The notes under the pieces were generated by a model. It saw only the letters and a program-made list of their open reading frames with translations, did not search any database and was not told the origin of the DNA. Made by a program: the position numbers and the translations under genes. A DNA stretch of 8,909 nucleotides. Origin: Prevotella sp. Its GTDB lineage: Bacteria > Bacteroidota > Bacteroidia > Bacteroidales > Bacteroidaceae. The stretch spans positions 1-8,909 of the forward strand of contig JAIJUV010000101.1 of assembly GCA_022732315.1 (NCBI GenBank), written 5' to 3'. This document shows positions 1 through 6,452 of this stretch, in pieces; position 1 is the first letter of the stretch, and each line of letters begins with the position of its first letter.

Positions 1-71
1 TCAGCGATGCTTTCGGTTGCAACCTCTTCGAACATATCGAAGACGATTTGTTCATTATTATTTTGCTTCAT
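1..71 (-). CDS. Unrecognised gene, N-terminal 23 codons only
   Basis: An open frame starts with ATG at 71-69 and runs off the left edge without a stop; it begins MKQNNNEQIVFDMFEEVATE. The peptide is acidic after the asparagine-rich start, with no signal peptide or recognisable motif in the visible part. It begins 11 bases after the stop of the AlbA_2 remnant at 83-545 and on the same strand, so it would be the third gene of a likely operon behind the XRE/ImmA-IrrE regulator. There is no convincing Shine-Dalgarno sequence directly upstream, which is common in Bacteroidota. I do not assign a function. The call rests only on frame, start codon, spacing and strand, and the true start could differ. 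Confidence 0.45.
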   Translation of the reverse strand, partial: MKQNNNEQIVFDMFEEVATESIA

Positions 72-82
72 ATCTAACACTA

Positions 83-545
83 TTAAGAATTAGTATTTCC
101 TTGTTCGAGTATCACCCAAACACCAGTTTTATCACCTCCTTCGTGTCTTATGATACCTGCTTTTTGCATTAACGCCAAATCTCTTTCTATAGTTCTTACT
201 GTCACCGACAATGTTTCAGACATTTGCTTAGCTGTCACCATAGGATTTGACTTAATAACAGACACCATAATAGTCTGTCGTTCTGTTAGTTTCACATCGG
301 ATATTTCTCTCGAATTTACACCGACATTTACACCGACATTTACACCGACATTTACACCGACATTCCCATCACGCTCTGCGATAACTTCGTCTATCGTCTT
401 GCGCTGAACAATCGCCATCACGCCACCTCCATTTTCTTCTATCGTTGGCAATGGCAAGCTGGCACGTTCAAACTCCTCGGCAATCTTCTTGAAACCACGT
501 CCCCCATGATTCCTTATATTCTATATTTTGACTTTCATTCTGCAT
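83..545 (-). pseudogene. AlbA_2 / GHKL ATPase / winged-helix gene with internal deletion and frameshift
   Basis: A good start (ATG at 545-543, GGAGG 8 bases upstream) lies 3 bases after the stop of the XRE/ImmA-IrrE gene. It opens MQNESQNIEYKESW, the usual beginning of AlbA_2 (Schlafen-like) proteins, but stops at 470-468. From about 505 the next frame reads GRGFKKIAEEFERASLP, which matches the end of the ATPase domain of the same family. That frame continues through four tandem GVNV units to a winged helix (ERQTIMVSVIKSN, then TAKQMSETLSVTVRTIERDL) and ends at 85-83. So nearly all of the AlbA_2 and ATPase domains are missing and the two ends are joined. Removing one base from the C5 run at 501-505 would give a single 153-residue frame. 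A TTG at 457 or ATG at 418 could still start a free C-terminal winged-helix protein. The family call is strong; the loss of function is inferred. Confidence 0.82.
314..364 (-). repeat. 12-base tandem repeat, four copies plus a partial, coding for a GVNV linker
   Basis: On the plus strand the unit ATTTACACCGAC occurs four times without change (314-361), followed by ATT. Read on the minus strand it codes for alternating Gly-Val-Asn-Val residues between the remains of the ATPase domain and the C-terminal winged helix. Since 12 is a multiple of three, gain or loss of a unit by slippage would keep the frame and change only linker length. Confidence 0.95.
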
Positions 546-548
546 ATT

Positions 549-1541
549 CTATTCCTCCATACTTTTGATGATTGAATTGACTCTCTTCTCCCTTCCCAAT
601 GTCTCAGGAAATGCATAGTGGCCATTACCTATTTCACGAGGATTAGGCTCTATATGCTCGGCATACCATGCCCGTTTATACTCGGTGGTGATAATGCCGT
701 AATCTCTGGCGGCAATGATGGAAGCGGCGAGAGAGGCGCCATACAGTTCCTTGATGTCTATCATCTCTTCCAGCGTTATCAACTCTCGTTTCCTGGAACC
801 CAACTCTTCAATAAGCGCCAACTTGGGAAGAAGGAAGAAACTGGCAAAGAGATCACAGCGCTTCTCCAGTTTCAACGGACTGTCTTCCGGGAAGAGGAGA
901 AGAAGATGGGCTAACTCATGAACTGCCGTGAAACGAAGTTTCTCCACACTACTCTTATCCGGATTAAAATCGAGAATCATCAGCGGATGCTTCTTATCTG
1001 CCCAGGTACTCATTCCGAAAACATAATCCGGGAGAGTAGCAGCAAGTATCATGATGCCTTTTCTTTCCAAGAGTCTCAGAATGCTGGCGATGGGACCATC
1101 ACCGCAATGCCACTTTTCACGAAGAAGACTGGATGACTGGATGGCATCTTCCAGCGTTGATACCTTGGTGCCTTTTATCGGATTCTTGAACTGGGTAGGA
1201 AAACCCGCTTCTTTCTCCTTGGCAAGATACTGCTCCACCCAAAACGAGAGTTTTGCTTCCAGGGCTTGCAACTCGTCTTCGGATACGTTCCCATTGGAGG
1301 TGGTACGGAGCATCGGAACATCTATCTTGATATTGGTACCATCGAAATATGCCTCGCTGATATTGAGGGCTTTGGCTATGGCTTGCAGGGCATCACGCTT
1401 GGGGCGCATGATGCCTTTCTCATATCGGGAGATGCTCTGCTTGGTGATGGCTCCGTTGGTTCGCTCTACGAGTTTATCCATACTGAGTCCCATCATCTGT
1501 CGCGCTTCCCGCAATCTTATTGAAAATGAGTCATTAGTCAT
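549..1541 (-). CDS. XRE-family helix-turn-helix / ImmA-IrrE metallopeptidase fusion
   Basis: This 330-residue protein has an N-terminal XRE helix-turn-helix at about residues 6-67 (recognition region around TKQSISRYEKG), then an ImmA/IrrE-type (COG2856) zinc peptidase domain. The HELAH motif at 208-212 provides two histidine ligands and the catalytic Glu; LEKRCDLFASFFLLP at 225-239 fits the family's third-ligand helix, with E226 the likely ligand. Known relatives bind DNA and cleave or inactivate partner repressors in mobile elements, toxin-antitoxin loci and stress responses; the target here is unknown. ATG at 1541 is chosen because it gives a full helix-turn-helix and follows a promoter-like -7 box. 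The gene ends 3 bases before the AlbA_2 remnant starts, so the two were co-transcribed and perhaps once worked together. No sign of damage in this gene. Confidence 0.9.
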   Translation of the reverse strand: MTNDSFSIRLREARQMMGLSMDKLVERTNGAITKQSISRYEKGIMRPKRDALQAIAKALNISEAYFDGTNIKIDVPMLRTTSNGNVSEDELQALEAKLSFWVEQYLAKEKEAGFPTQFKNPIKGTKVSTLEDAIQSSSLLREKWHCGDGPIASILRLLERKGIMILAATLPDYVFGMSTWADKKHPLMILDFNPDKSSVEKLRFTAVHELAHLLLLFPEDSPLKLEKRCDLFASFFLLPKLALIEELGSRKRELITLEEMIDIKELYGASLAASIIAARDYGIITTEYKRAWYAEHIEPNPREIGNGHYAFPETLGREKRVNSIIKSMEE

Positions 1542-1564
1542 AATTGTTAGCTCTTTAATTTGTT

Positions 1565-1595
1565 GACAAATATAATAAGAATATCTAATATTGTC
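1565..1595 (-). promoter_or_regulatory. Promoter of the XRE/ImmA-IrrE operon with overlapping imperfect inverted repeat
   Basis: On the minus strand TATATTTG (1574-1567) matches the Bacteroidota -7 box TAnnTTTG and would give a leader of roughly 20 bases. The -33 position holds GTG rather than TTG. The arms GACAA (1565-1569) and TTGTC (1591-1595) form an imperfect inverted repeat spanning the -7 box. This is a plausible self-repression operator for the helix-turn-helix protein, but that is inference. Confidence 0.45.
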
Positions 1596-1735
1596 ACTAA
1601 ACAGCAGATAGATTTAACATAAAAAAGCACTTGAATATAGGAAGAACTAGAAAATTTAAGGAGAAACGGGGATTACACATTATTATATATAGGAATCCAT
1701 AGGAAAATTTCATATAAAATTATTGCCCAAAACAT

Positions 1736-1766
1736 TTGTATATCCATAAATAATATTGTATCTTTG
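1736..1766 (+). promoter_or_regulatory. Promoter of the SGNH hydrolase gene
   Basis: TTG at 1736-1738 and TATCTTTG at 1759-1766, 20 bases apart, match the Bacteroidota sigma-ABfr consensus well. Transcription would start near 1773, leaving a leader of about 65 bases that is A-rich just before the ATG at 1839. The rest of the 1542-1838 interval is A+T-rich and I see nothing else in it apart from the minus-strand promoter. Confidence 0.65.
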
Positions 1767-1838
1767 CAATCGGGTTTCAGACTCTATCCCAAAAAGAGGA
1801 TCATATAAAAAAAATCAAACTATAAACAAATAAACGTC

Positions 1839-2516
1839 ATGAAAAGATTATCAGTTATCGTCTGCCTCTTTATGTTCGCTCTGATGCCTCTGCTGGCACA
1901 GGTAAAGCAGACCGTTGCCGTTCTCGGCGACTCGTATTCAACATTCGAGGGTTTCATTCCAAAGGGATATGCCACCTGGTACACCACTGCGGTTCAAAAA
2001 GTAACCGATGTCAACAAGGTGGAACAAACCTGGTGGTGGCAGGTTATCAAGGAAGGTGGTTACAAGATGGGCAACATCAATTCCTATTCCGGTTCCACCA
2101 TCTGCAACACCGGCTATCGCGATGAGGATTACAGTGACCGTTCATTCATCAACCGCACTACCCTGCTGGGCAATCCGGACATCATCTTGATTTGCGGCGG
2201 AACGAACGACAGTTGGGCAAATGCCCCTATCGGCAATTACCAGTACAGCAACTGGAAGCGTGCCGACCTCTACTGTTTCCGTCCTGCCCTGGCGAAGTTG
2301 CTTTCCGATCTCCGTCAGCGCCATCCGAATGTAGATATCTACTTCATTCTAAATTCTGAGCTGAAGGATGAAATCAACGAGTCAGTAAAAAAGATCTGCA
2401 AGACCTATCAGGTTCCGGTCATCGCCCTTCATGACATAGACAAGAAGAACGGTCACCCAACTATCAAGGGAATGAGAAGCCTTGCCGACCAGGTTCTGAA
2501 GGTGATAAAGAAATAA
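1839..2516 (+). CDS. Exported SGNH/GDSL-family hydrolase
   Basis: This 225-residue protein begins with a signal peptide (MKRLSVIVCLFMFALMPLLA), probably cut after A20 to leave Q21, so it acts in the periplasm or outside the cell. Block I is GDSYS with the nucleophile S32. Block II is SYSGSTI with oxyanion-hole G85. Block III is CGGTNDSW with N123. The final block is NGHPTIKG with catalytic H206. The Asp normally three residues before this His is replaced by K203, so the enzyme may use a Ser-His pair or another acid such as D201. Relatives deacetylate or de-esterify glycans, lipids or other esters; the substrate cannot be read from sequence. It has its own promoter, no clear Shine-Dalgarno sequence, and no obvious partner gene. 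No terminator hairpin is visible after the stop. Confidence 0.88.
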   Translation: MKRLSVIVCLFMFALMPLLAQVKQTVAVLGDSYSTFEGFIPKGYATWYTTAVQKVTDVNKVEQTWWWQVIKEGGYKMGNINSYSGSTICNTGYRDEDYSDRSFINRTTLLGNPDIILICGGTNDSWANAPIGNYQYSNWKRADLYCFRPALAKLLSDLRQRHPNVDIYFILNSELKDEINESVKKICKTYQVPVIALHDIDKKNGHPTIKGMRSLADQVLKVIKK

Positions 2517-2553
2517 AATTTCCGCAACATAACCTTCCTAAGAATGGATATAA

Positions 2554-2739
2554 AATCTAAGAGCAATAGCTGAAGGAATGGCTACTTTGAGAAATTCATA
2601 TGGAAGCGGACATGGACGTGCTGCTTCATATAAAGGGTTAGAAGAACGTCATGCCAAATTAGCTGTGGGCAGTTCAATAACATTGGTTGAGTTTTTGTGG
2701 TGTACTCATGAAAGAACAAAAGACAAGAATAAGGTCTAA
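2554..2739 (+). pseudogene. C-terminal remnant of an abortive-infection (Abi_C-type) protein
   Basis: The frame open from 2554 (after a stop at 2551-2553) to TAA at 2737-2739 reads LRAIAEGMATLRNSYGSGHG, then about 13 residues later RHAKLAVGSSITLVEFLW. The LRN-x-YG-x-GHG signature followed by RHAxLAV and a helical tail is what I know as the C-terminal domain of abortive infection family proteins (Abi_C). Only about 61 residues remain. The N-terminal part is missing: the frame is closed 37 bases after the SGNH gene ends, and there is no room for it. The only in-frame ATG (2578) lies inside the conserved domain and lacks a good ribosome site. Most likely a leftover from loss or replacement of a defence gene. 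Identification is from remembered motifs, and the remnant may be silent. Confidence 0.7.
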
Positions 2740-2787
2740 AATGGCACATGAGGATTTATCGTAATAATAACAAGAAAAGAATTTAAA

Positions 2788-4266
2788 ATGAACATAAATG
2801 AGTTAATAGGCGAAACAACCACCTACGATAAGAAGCAACAACTCGAAGTCAAGAGACCTAAGAGCTGGCTAAAAAGTGTTTCAGCCTTTGCCAATGGTGA
2901 GGGCGGAACATTGGTGTTTGGTATCAGTGACGACGACCAAGTGGTAGGACTTGCTGATGCAGAAAGTGATGCAGAGAGAATAAGTGAGGAGATAAAGACC
3001 AAACTTGACCCTATACCTGCCGTCAACCTCGAATTTAAGGAGGTGGACGGCAAGAAGCTTGTGCTGCTTCATGTCTATAAAGGACAAGAGACACCATATT
3101 ATTATATAGGTGACAAACAACGATTGGCATTTGTGAGAGTCGGTAACGAGTCAGTGGTAGCTGACAGACTTCAATTGAAGAACCTTGTTATGAGAGGTGC
3201 TGGTCGTTCGTTTGATGCTATCCCATCACCATACAAGTTTGAGGATATGTCTTTCTCCAAACTCAAATCTGTTCATTTTAAGCGATTGAACCAATCGTTT
3301 GATGATAGTGATTTCGTTTCATGGGGAATAGTTGACATTGACGGGAAACTAACCAATGCCGGTGCATTATTGGCAGATGATTCCCCTATACGCCATTCTC
3401 GTATCTTCTGCACACGTTGGAATGGACTTGACATGACGAGTGGTTTGGGGGAGGCTTTGGATGATGCCGAATTGGAAGGTAGTGTCATCAGTCAATTGCA
3501 AGATGCAGTTGCTTTTGTGAGAAACAACTCTCACAGAAGATGGTGGAAAGAAGCTGAGTATCGAGAAGAACTGCCAGATTATCCTGAGCGTGCCGTAACC
3601 GAAGTGATATGTAATGCCATCATTCATAGAGATTATATGGAACTTGGCAGTGAGATACACATAGATATGTATGACGACCGCATGGAAGTGTATTCCCCTG
3701 GTGGCATGTTTGATGGACGATTGATACAACAACTTAATCCTCTGACTGTGCCATCGAAACGTCGCAATCCTTTATTGGCAGATTTCTTTCATCGCTTGAA
3801 ACTGATGGAGCGTAGAGGTAGTGGCATGAAAAAGATAATTGGTGAGTATAAGCGTTTTGAAAAGTTGGAAAATTATCACGCACCAGAGTTTAGTTCCAAT
3901 GCAACAGAATTTCATGTTACTCTATGGAACCTCAATTATGGGGAGGATGTCGTAAAAGACAACCTTCATGTCGTAAAAGAGACGGATGATGTCGTAAAAG
4001 ATGTCGTAAAAGATGTCGTAAAAGAAAAAGCAAATACTACAAAAGAATTTGTTAAAGCACAACGGCAAATTTATAAGTTGATTTCGCAGATGCCCCAAAT
4101 CAGTGCTGCGCAAATGTCAGAGAACATGGGGATTTCTTTGCGACAAGTGCAACGATACCTCAAGCAACTTTCCGACCAAAACCTAATTGTAAGAGAAGGT
4201 AGTCGCAAAAATGGCATTTGGAAAATCTTGGACGATGAATACGAAGGCTTCTTCAAAAGAATATAA
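2788..4266 (+). CDS. AlbA_2 (Schlafen-like) / GHKL ATPase / winged-helix DNA-binding protein
   Basis: This intact 492-residue protein belongs to the group often named 'ATP-binding protein' or 'RecG-like'. Residues about 8-130 are the AlbA_2 domain (LEVKRPKSW at 19-27; FANGEGGTLVFGISDD at 34-49). Residues about 265-380 are a HATPase_c_4 domain: E272 and N276 in EVICNAIIHRDY, VYSPGG at 301-306, and RRGSGMKKI at 342-350. A charged linker with DVVK repeats (387-412) leads to a winged helix (about 425-480; ISAAQMSENMGISLRQVQRYLKQL). Relatives are probable nucleic-acid-binding ATPases or regulators, some found in defence or mobile regions; the exact role is unknown. The ATG at 2788 follows an A-rich leader with no strong Shine-Dalgarno sequence, and I find no clear promoter. 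The gene looks richer in A+T than the nitrogen genes, in keeping with acquisition. Confidence 0.9.
   Translation: MNINELIGETTTYDKKQQLEVKRPKSWLKSVSAFANGEGGTLVFGISDDDQVVGLADAESDAERISEEIKTKLDPIPAVNLEFKEVDGKKLVLLHVYKGQETPYYYIGDKQRLAFVRVGNESVVADRLQLKNLVMRGAGRSFDAIPSPYKFEDMSFSKLKSVHFKRLNQSFDDSDFVSWGIVDIDGKLTNAGALLADDSPIRHSRIFCTRWNGLDMTSGLGEALDDAELEGSVISQLQDAVAFVRNNSHRRWWKEAEYREELPDYPERAVTEVICNAIIHRDYMELGSEIHIDMYDDRMEVYSPGGMFDGRLIQQLNPLTVPSKRRNPLLADFFHRLKLMERRGSGMKKIIGEYKRFEKLENYHAPEFSSNATEFHVTLWNLNYGEDVVKDNLHVVKETDDVVKDVVKDVVKEKANTTKEFVKAQRQIYKLISQMPQISAAQMSENMGISLRQVQRYLKQLSDQNLIVREGSRKNGIWKILDDEYEGFFKRI
3946..4023 (+). repeat. 12-base tandem repeat coding for a DVVK linker
   Basis: GATGTCGTAAAA occurs three times in direct tandem at 3988-4023. 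A fourth exact copy stands at 3946-3957 and a partial copy (coding for HVVK) between them at about 3967-3978. It lies in the linker between ATPase and winged-helix domains, the same position as the unrelated 12-base repeat of the broken paralogue at 83-545. Confidence 0.93.
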
Positions 4267-4318
4267 ACGATAATAGCAGGTGGCTATATCCATAATAAGT
4301 AAGTAGAGAAGGAGAAAT

Positions 4319-4351
4319 ATGGGCAAGAAAATATGATACTTTCTTGCCCAT
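4319..4351. terminator. Stem-loop between convergent genes, likely bidirectional terminator
   Basis: The arms ATGGGCAAGAAA (4319-4330) and TTTCTTGCCCAT (4340-4351) pair perfectly over 12 bases around a 9-base loop. They lie between the stop of the AlbA_2/ATPase gene (4266) and the end of amt (4379, minus strand). A strong uninterrupted U-tract is not present on either side, so termination efficiency is uncertain, but no other structure fills this gap. Confidence 0.7.
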
Positions 4352-4378
4352 TCCCATACTATTCTCAATAAATGTCTT

Positions 4379-5647
4379 TTAGTTGCTATAAGCACTCTCA
4401 CCATGCTCGTAGATGTCGAGACCTTCCTCCTCTACTCGCTTGTCAACACGTACACCTACACTCTTATCTACTACCTTGAAGATAATATAGGTAACTACGA
4501 TGCTGTAGATGATGCTTACCACGGTGGCTACCACCTGAATCCAAAGCTGATGCCAGTCGCCATAGAGGGCACCCTGCACGCCTTCGGCTCCTGTTACATA
4601 TCTTGTGGCGAAAACACCGGTGAGGACAGATCCCAGAATACCACCCATACCATGAACACCAAAGGCATCGAGGGCATCATCATACTTGAACTTCTCCTTC
4701 ACTACGGCTACCATGAAGAAGCAGACGATGGTAGAAATGATTCCGATGCAGAAAGCACCCAAAATATCGGTACTGCCGGCTGCTGGAGTGATGGCTACCA
4801 ATCCGGCTACGGCGCCGGTACAAGCACCCACCGTGGTTGGCTTCTTGTTGACAATCCAGTCGATGAGCATCCAGGTGGTGGCTGCTGCAGCTGTGGCGAT
4901 ATGGGTTACGAGGAAGGCATTGGCTGCCAGACCATCGGCTGCTAATCCGCTACCGGCATTGAAGCCGAACCATCCCAACCAGAGGAACGACATTCCCATG
5001 AACACGAAGGTGATATTATGAGGAGTGATTGGATGACCCGCACGGTAATCATCACGCTTGCCTACACAGAGTGCCATGACCAGAGCAGCTACACCGGCAT
5101 TGATATGTACCACGGTACCACCCGCAAAGTCGATGGCTCCCATCTGTTGCAGGAAACCGCCGCCCCATACCCAGTGGGCCATAGGAAGATAGGCGATGAT
5201 AACCCAGAGAACGGTGAAAAGTACATAACCACTGAACTTGACACGCTCGGCAAAGGCACCGAGAATCAGGGCTGGAGTAATGAGGGCAAACATGCACTGG
5301 AACATCACGAAGGTGAGTTCAGGAATGCCCGTTGGCATGATGGCATCCAAACCGATGCCGTGGAGGAAACATTTGTCGAAACCGCCGATGATGCAAGCCA
5401 GAGGATTGCCCGTTTCGGCATATTCTGTGGAGAATGCCCAGGAATATCCGAAGGCTACCCATATCAAACTGACCACTGCCACGATGAATACCGTCTGCAT
5501 CAGAATGCTCAGGATATTCTTCTGGCGCACCAGACCGCCATAAAAAAGTGCTATACCTGGGATTGACATCAAGAGCACCAAGATGGTGGCCATGATCATC
5601 CACGCTGTGTTACCCGTATCAAGTGTCGTCAATAATAAACTGCTCAT
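4379..5647 (-). CDS. amtB: Ammonium transporter (Amt/MEP/Rh family)
   Basis: A 422-residue integral inner-membrane protein of the usual length that conducts ammonium into the cell. Family hallmarks are the first helix with GIALFYGGLVRQKN (31-44), FQCMFALITPALI with a gate phenylalanine near 120, GAFAERVKFSGY (130-141), and DFAGGTVVHINAG (173-185). D173 and H181 match E. coli AmtB D160 and H168, and DAFGVHGMGG (327-336) has the second pore histidine H332. The C-terminal tail VGVRVDKRVEEEGLDIYEHGESAY is the cytoplasmic segment that meets P-II trimers in this family. It lies 112 bases downstream of glnK on the same strand and is probably co-transcribed. A TATATTTG sequence at 5704-5697 (minus strand) could add an internal promoter, but no well-spaced -33 box accompanies it. 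There is no clear Shine-Dalgarno sequence. Confidence 0.97.
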   Translation of the reverse strand: MSSLLLTTLDTGNTAWMIMATILVLLMSIPGIALFYGGLVRQKNILSILMQTVFIVAVVSLIWVAFGYSWAFSTEYAETGNPLACIIGGFDKCFLHGIGLDAIMPTGIPELTFVMFQCMFALITPALILGAFAERVKFSGYVLFTVLWVIIAYLPMAHWVWGGGFLQQMGAIDFAGGTVVHINAGVAALVMALCVGKRDDYRAGHPITPHNITFVFMGMSFLWLGWFGFNAGSGLAADGLAANAFLVTHIATAAAATTWMLIDWIVNKKPTTVGACTGAVAGLVAITPAAGSTDILGAFCIGIISTIVCFFMVAVVKEKFKYDDALDAFGVHGMGGILGSVLTGVFATRYVTGAEGVQGALYGDWHQLWIQVVATVVSIIYSIVVTYIIFKVVDKSVGVRVDKRVEEEGLDIYEHGESAYSN

Positions 5648-5759
5648 AAAAATATCTTATAGTTAAATTAGAATACAATATTATAATATAGCCTCTCAAA
5701 TATAAACTTCAATACCAATCATAAAGTTCAATGTTCAAACCTCAAAATTCAAAGTATCT

Positions 5760-6116
5760 TTATTCCTCTTTCTCAGCGTTATATAATGCGATGTCGCCTC
5801 GCTCGCCGGTTCTGATTCTAACGGTATCCAGCACCGGAATCACGAAGATTCTGCCATCTCCTACCTCGCCTGTCTGGGCAGCCCCCTGGATGGCTGCGAT
5901 GGTTGGCTCCACGTTCTTGTCGCGAACCACGATGTTCAGAAGCACACGCTCAATGCTGCTGGTATCGTACATCACACCACGATAAATGCGAGCCTGGCGC
6001 ATCTTTCCCTCACCCCTTACATTATAATAAGAGAACCACTCGATGTCGGCAGCCAAAAGCGCCTTCTTGACATCCTCGAATCTAGACTTGCGGATAATTG
6101 CCTCAATCTTCTTCAT
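5760..6116 (-). CDS. glnK: P-II family nitrogen regulatory protein (GlnK-type)
   Basis: This 118-residue protein matches P-II trimer subunits in length and sequence. It starts MKKIEAIIRKSRFEDVKKAL, has the T-loop at about 36-54 (IYRGVMYD), and ends with the P-II signature TGEVGDGRIFVIPVLDTVRIRTGERG (82-107). The GDGRIF and RIRTGE segments form the nucleotide/2-oxoglutarate pocket. Y50 aligns with the uridylylated Y51 of E. coli GlnB, although modification cannot be assumed in Bacteroidota. It senses ATP/ADP and 2-oxoglutarate and, by its pairing with amt, most likely blocks the channel when nitrogen is ample, hence GlnK rather than GlnB. AAAGGA lies just upstream of the ATG. Its promoter is at 6237-6267 behind a leader of about 113 bases with repeated motifs. 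Confidence 0.95.
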   Translation of the reverse strand: MKKIEAIIRKSRFEDVKKALLAADIEWFSYYNVRGEGKMRQARIYRGVMYDTSSIERVLLNIVVRDKNVEPTIAAIQGAAQTGEVGDGRIFVIPVLDTVRIRTGERGDIALYNAEKEE

Positions 6117-6151
6117 AATCCTTTAATAATTAATAATGTGTTAATACTTTT

Positions 6152-6203
6152 ATTGATTGTCTCCAACGAAAAACCGGCTTTCATTGATTGTCACTCAAAT
6201 CAA
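6152..6203. repeat. Direct repeats ATTGATTGTC and an inverted repeat in the glnK leader
   Basis: ATTGATTGTC occurs exactly at 6152-6161 and at 6183-6192, starts 31 bases apart (about three helical turns). The second copy is also the left arm of TTGATT-N8-AATCAA (6184-6203). They lie between the predicted glnK transcription start (near 6230) and its ATG. They could be regulator sites or leader RNA structure; no known motif is matched with certainty. Confidence 0.5.
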
Positions 6204-6236
6204 GCCATTCATTTACATATTGTTCGTTTTCGGCTG

Positions 6237-6267
6237 CAAAATTAATACATTTTGTCAGAATTTCAAA
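6237..6267 (-). promoter_or_regulatory. Promoter of the glnK-amt operon
   Basis: On the minus strand TTTG (6267-6264) and TAATTTTG (6244-6237) are separated by exactly 19 bases, a full match to the Bacteroidota TTG-N19-TAnnTTTG consensus. Transcription would begin near 6230 and give a leader of about 113 bases before glnK. Confidence 0.75.
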
Positions 6268-6336
6268 GATATTAAAAGCATTTCGTTTCTACTTTTCTAC
6301 TGATATTATAAATTTATCCGGCTATCCTATATTCTG

Positions 6337-6383
6337 CTTACAATTTGTAACCCACCCAGCTTTTCTGCATTACAAATTGTAAG
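6337..6383. promoter_or_regulatory. Paired palindromes TTACAAWTTGTAA between the divergent nitrogen promoters
   Basis: TTACAATTTGTAA (6338-6350) and TTACAAATTGTAA (6370-6382) are each perfect 6-1-6 palindromes, reverse complements of one another, with centres 32 bases apart. Each is preceded by TTCTGC (6332-6337 and 6363-6368), so the whole unit is duplicated. Together they also form a 14-base inverted repeat (arms 6337-6350 and 6370-6383) around a 19-base spacer. They lie about 70 bases upstream of the glnK -33 box and 40 upstream of the dapF -33 box, a fitting place for a dimeric activator or repressor acting on both. The regulator is not identified. A terminator is less likely because the stem is A+T-rich and no transcript needs ending here. 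Confidence 0.7.
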
Positions 6384-6421
6384 AAACTAAAAAATAACCA
6401 TCATTTTATGTATATCTTTTC

Positions 6422-6452
6422 TTGCATATCTCAGCAAATAGTCGTACCTTTG
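6422..6452 (+). promoter_or_regulatory. Promoter of the dapF-dapL operon
   Basis: TTG at 6422-6424 and TACCTTTG at 6445-6452, 20 bases apart, match the Bacteroidota consensus. Transcription would start near 6459, leaving a purine-rich leader of about 150 bases before the dapF ATG at 6611. That leader has several TCGAAA-type repeats but no start codon with a ribosome site and no riboswitch that I recognise. Confidence 0.7.

Noticed and set aside
314..364. Short CRISPR-like array
   Set aside because: The 12-base units are directly adjacent without spacers and lie in a coding frame.
4403..5566. Open frames on the plus strand opposite amt (4403-4945, 5018-5566 and shorter ones)
   Set aside because: They are antisense shadows of a clearly conserved transporter gene; no family motif, and their composition follows amt codon use.
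6188..6382. 64-codon plus-strand frame within the divergent region
   Set aside because: It runs across the glnK promoter and the palindromes, has no ribosome site, and its peptide is of low-complexity A+T-rich origin.
6337..6383. The large inverted repeat as a transcription terminator
   Set aside because: The stem is A+T-rich, no U-tract follows, and no gene ends here; paired operators fit better.
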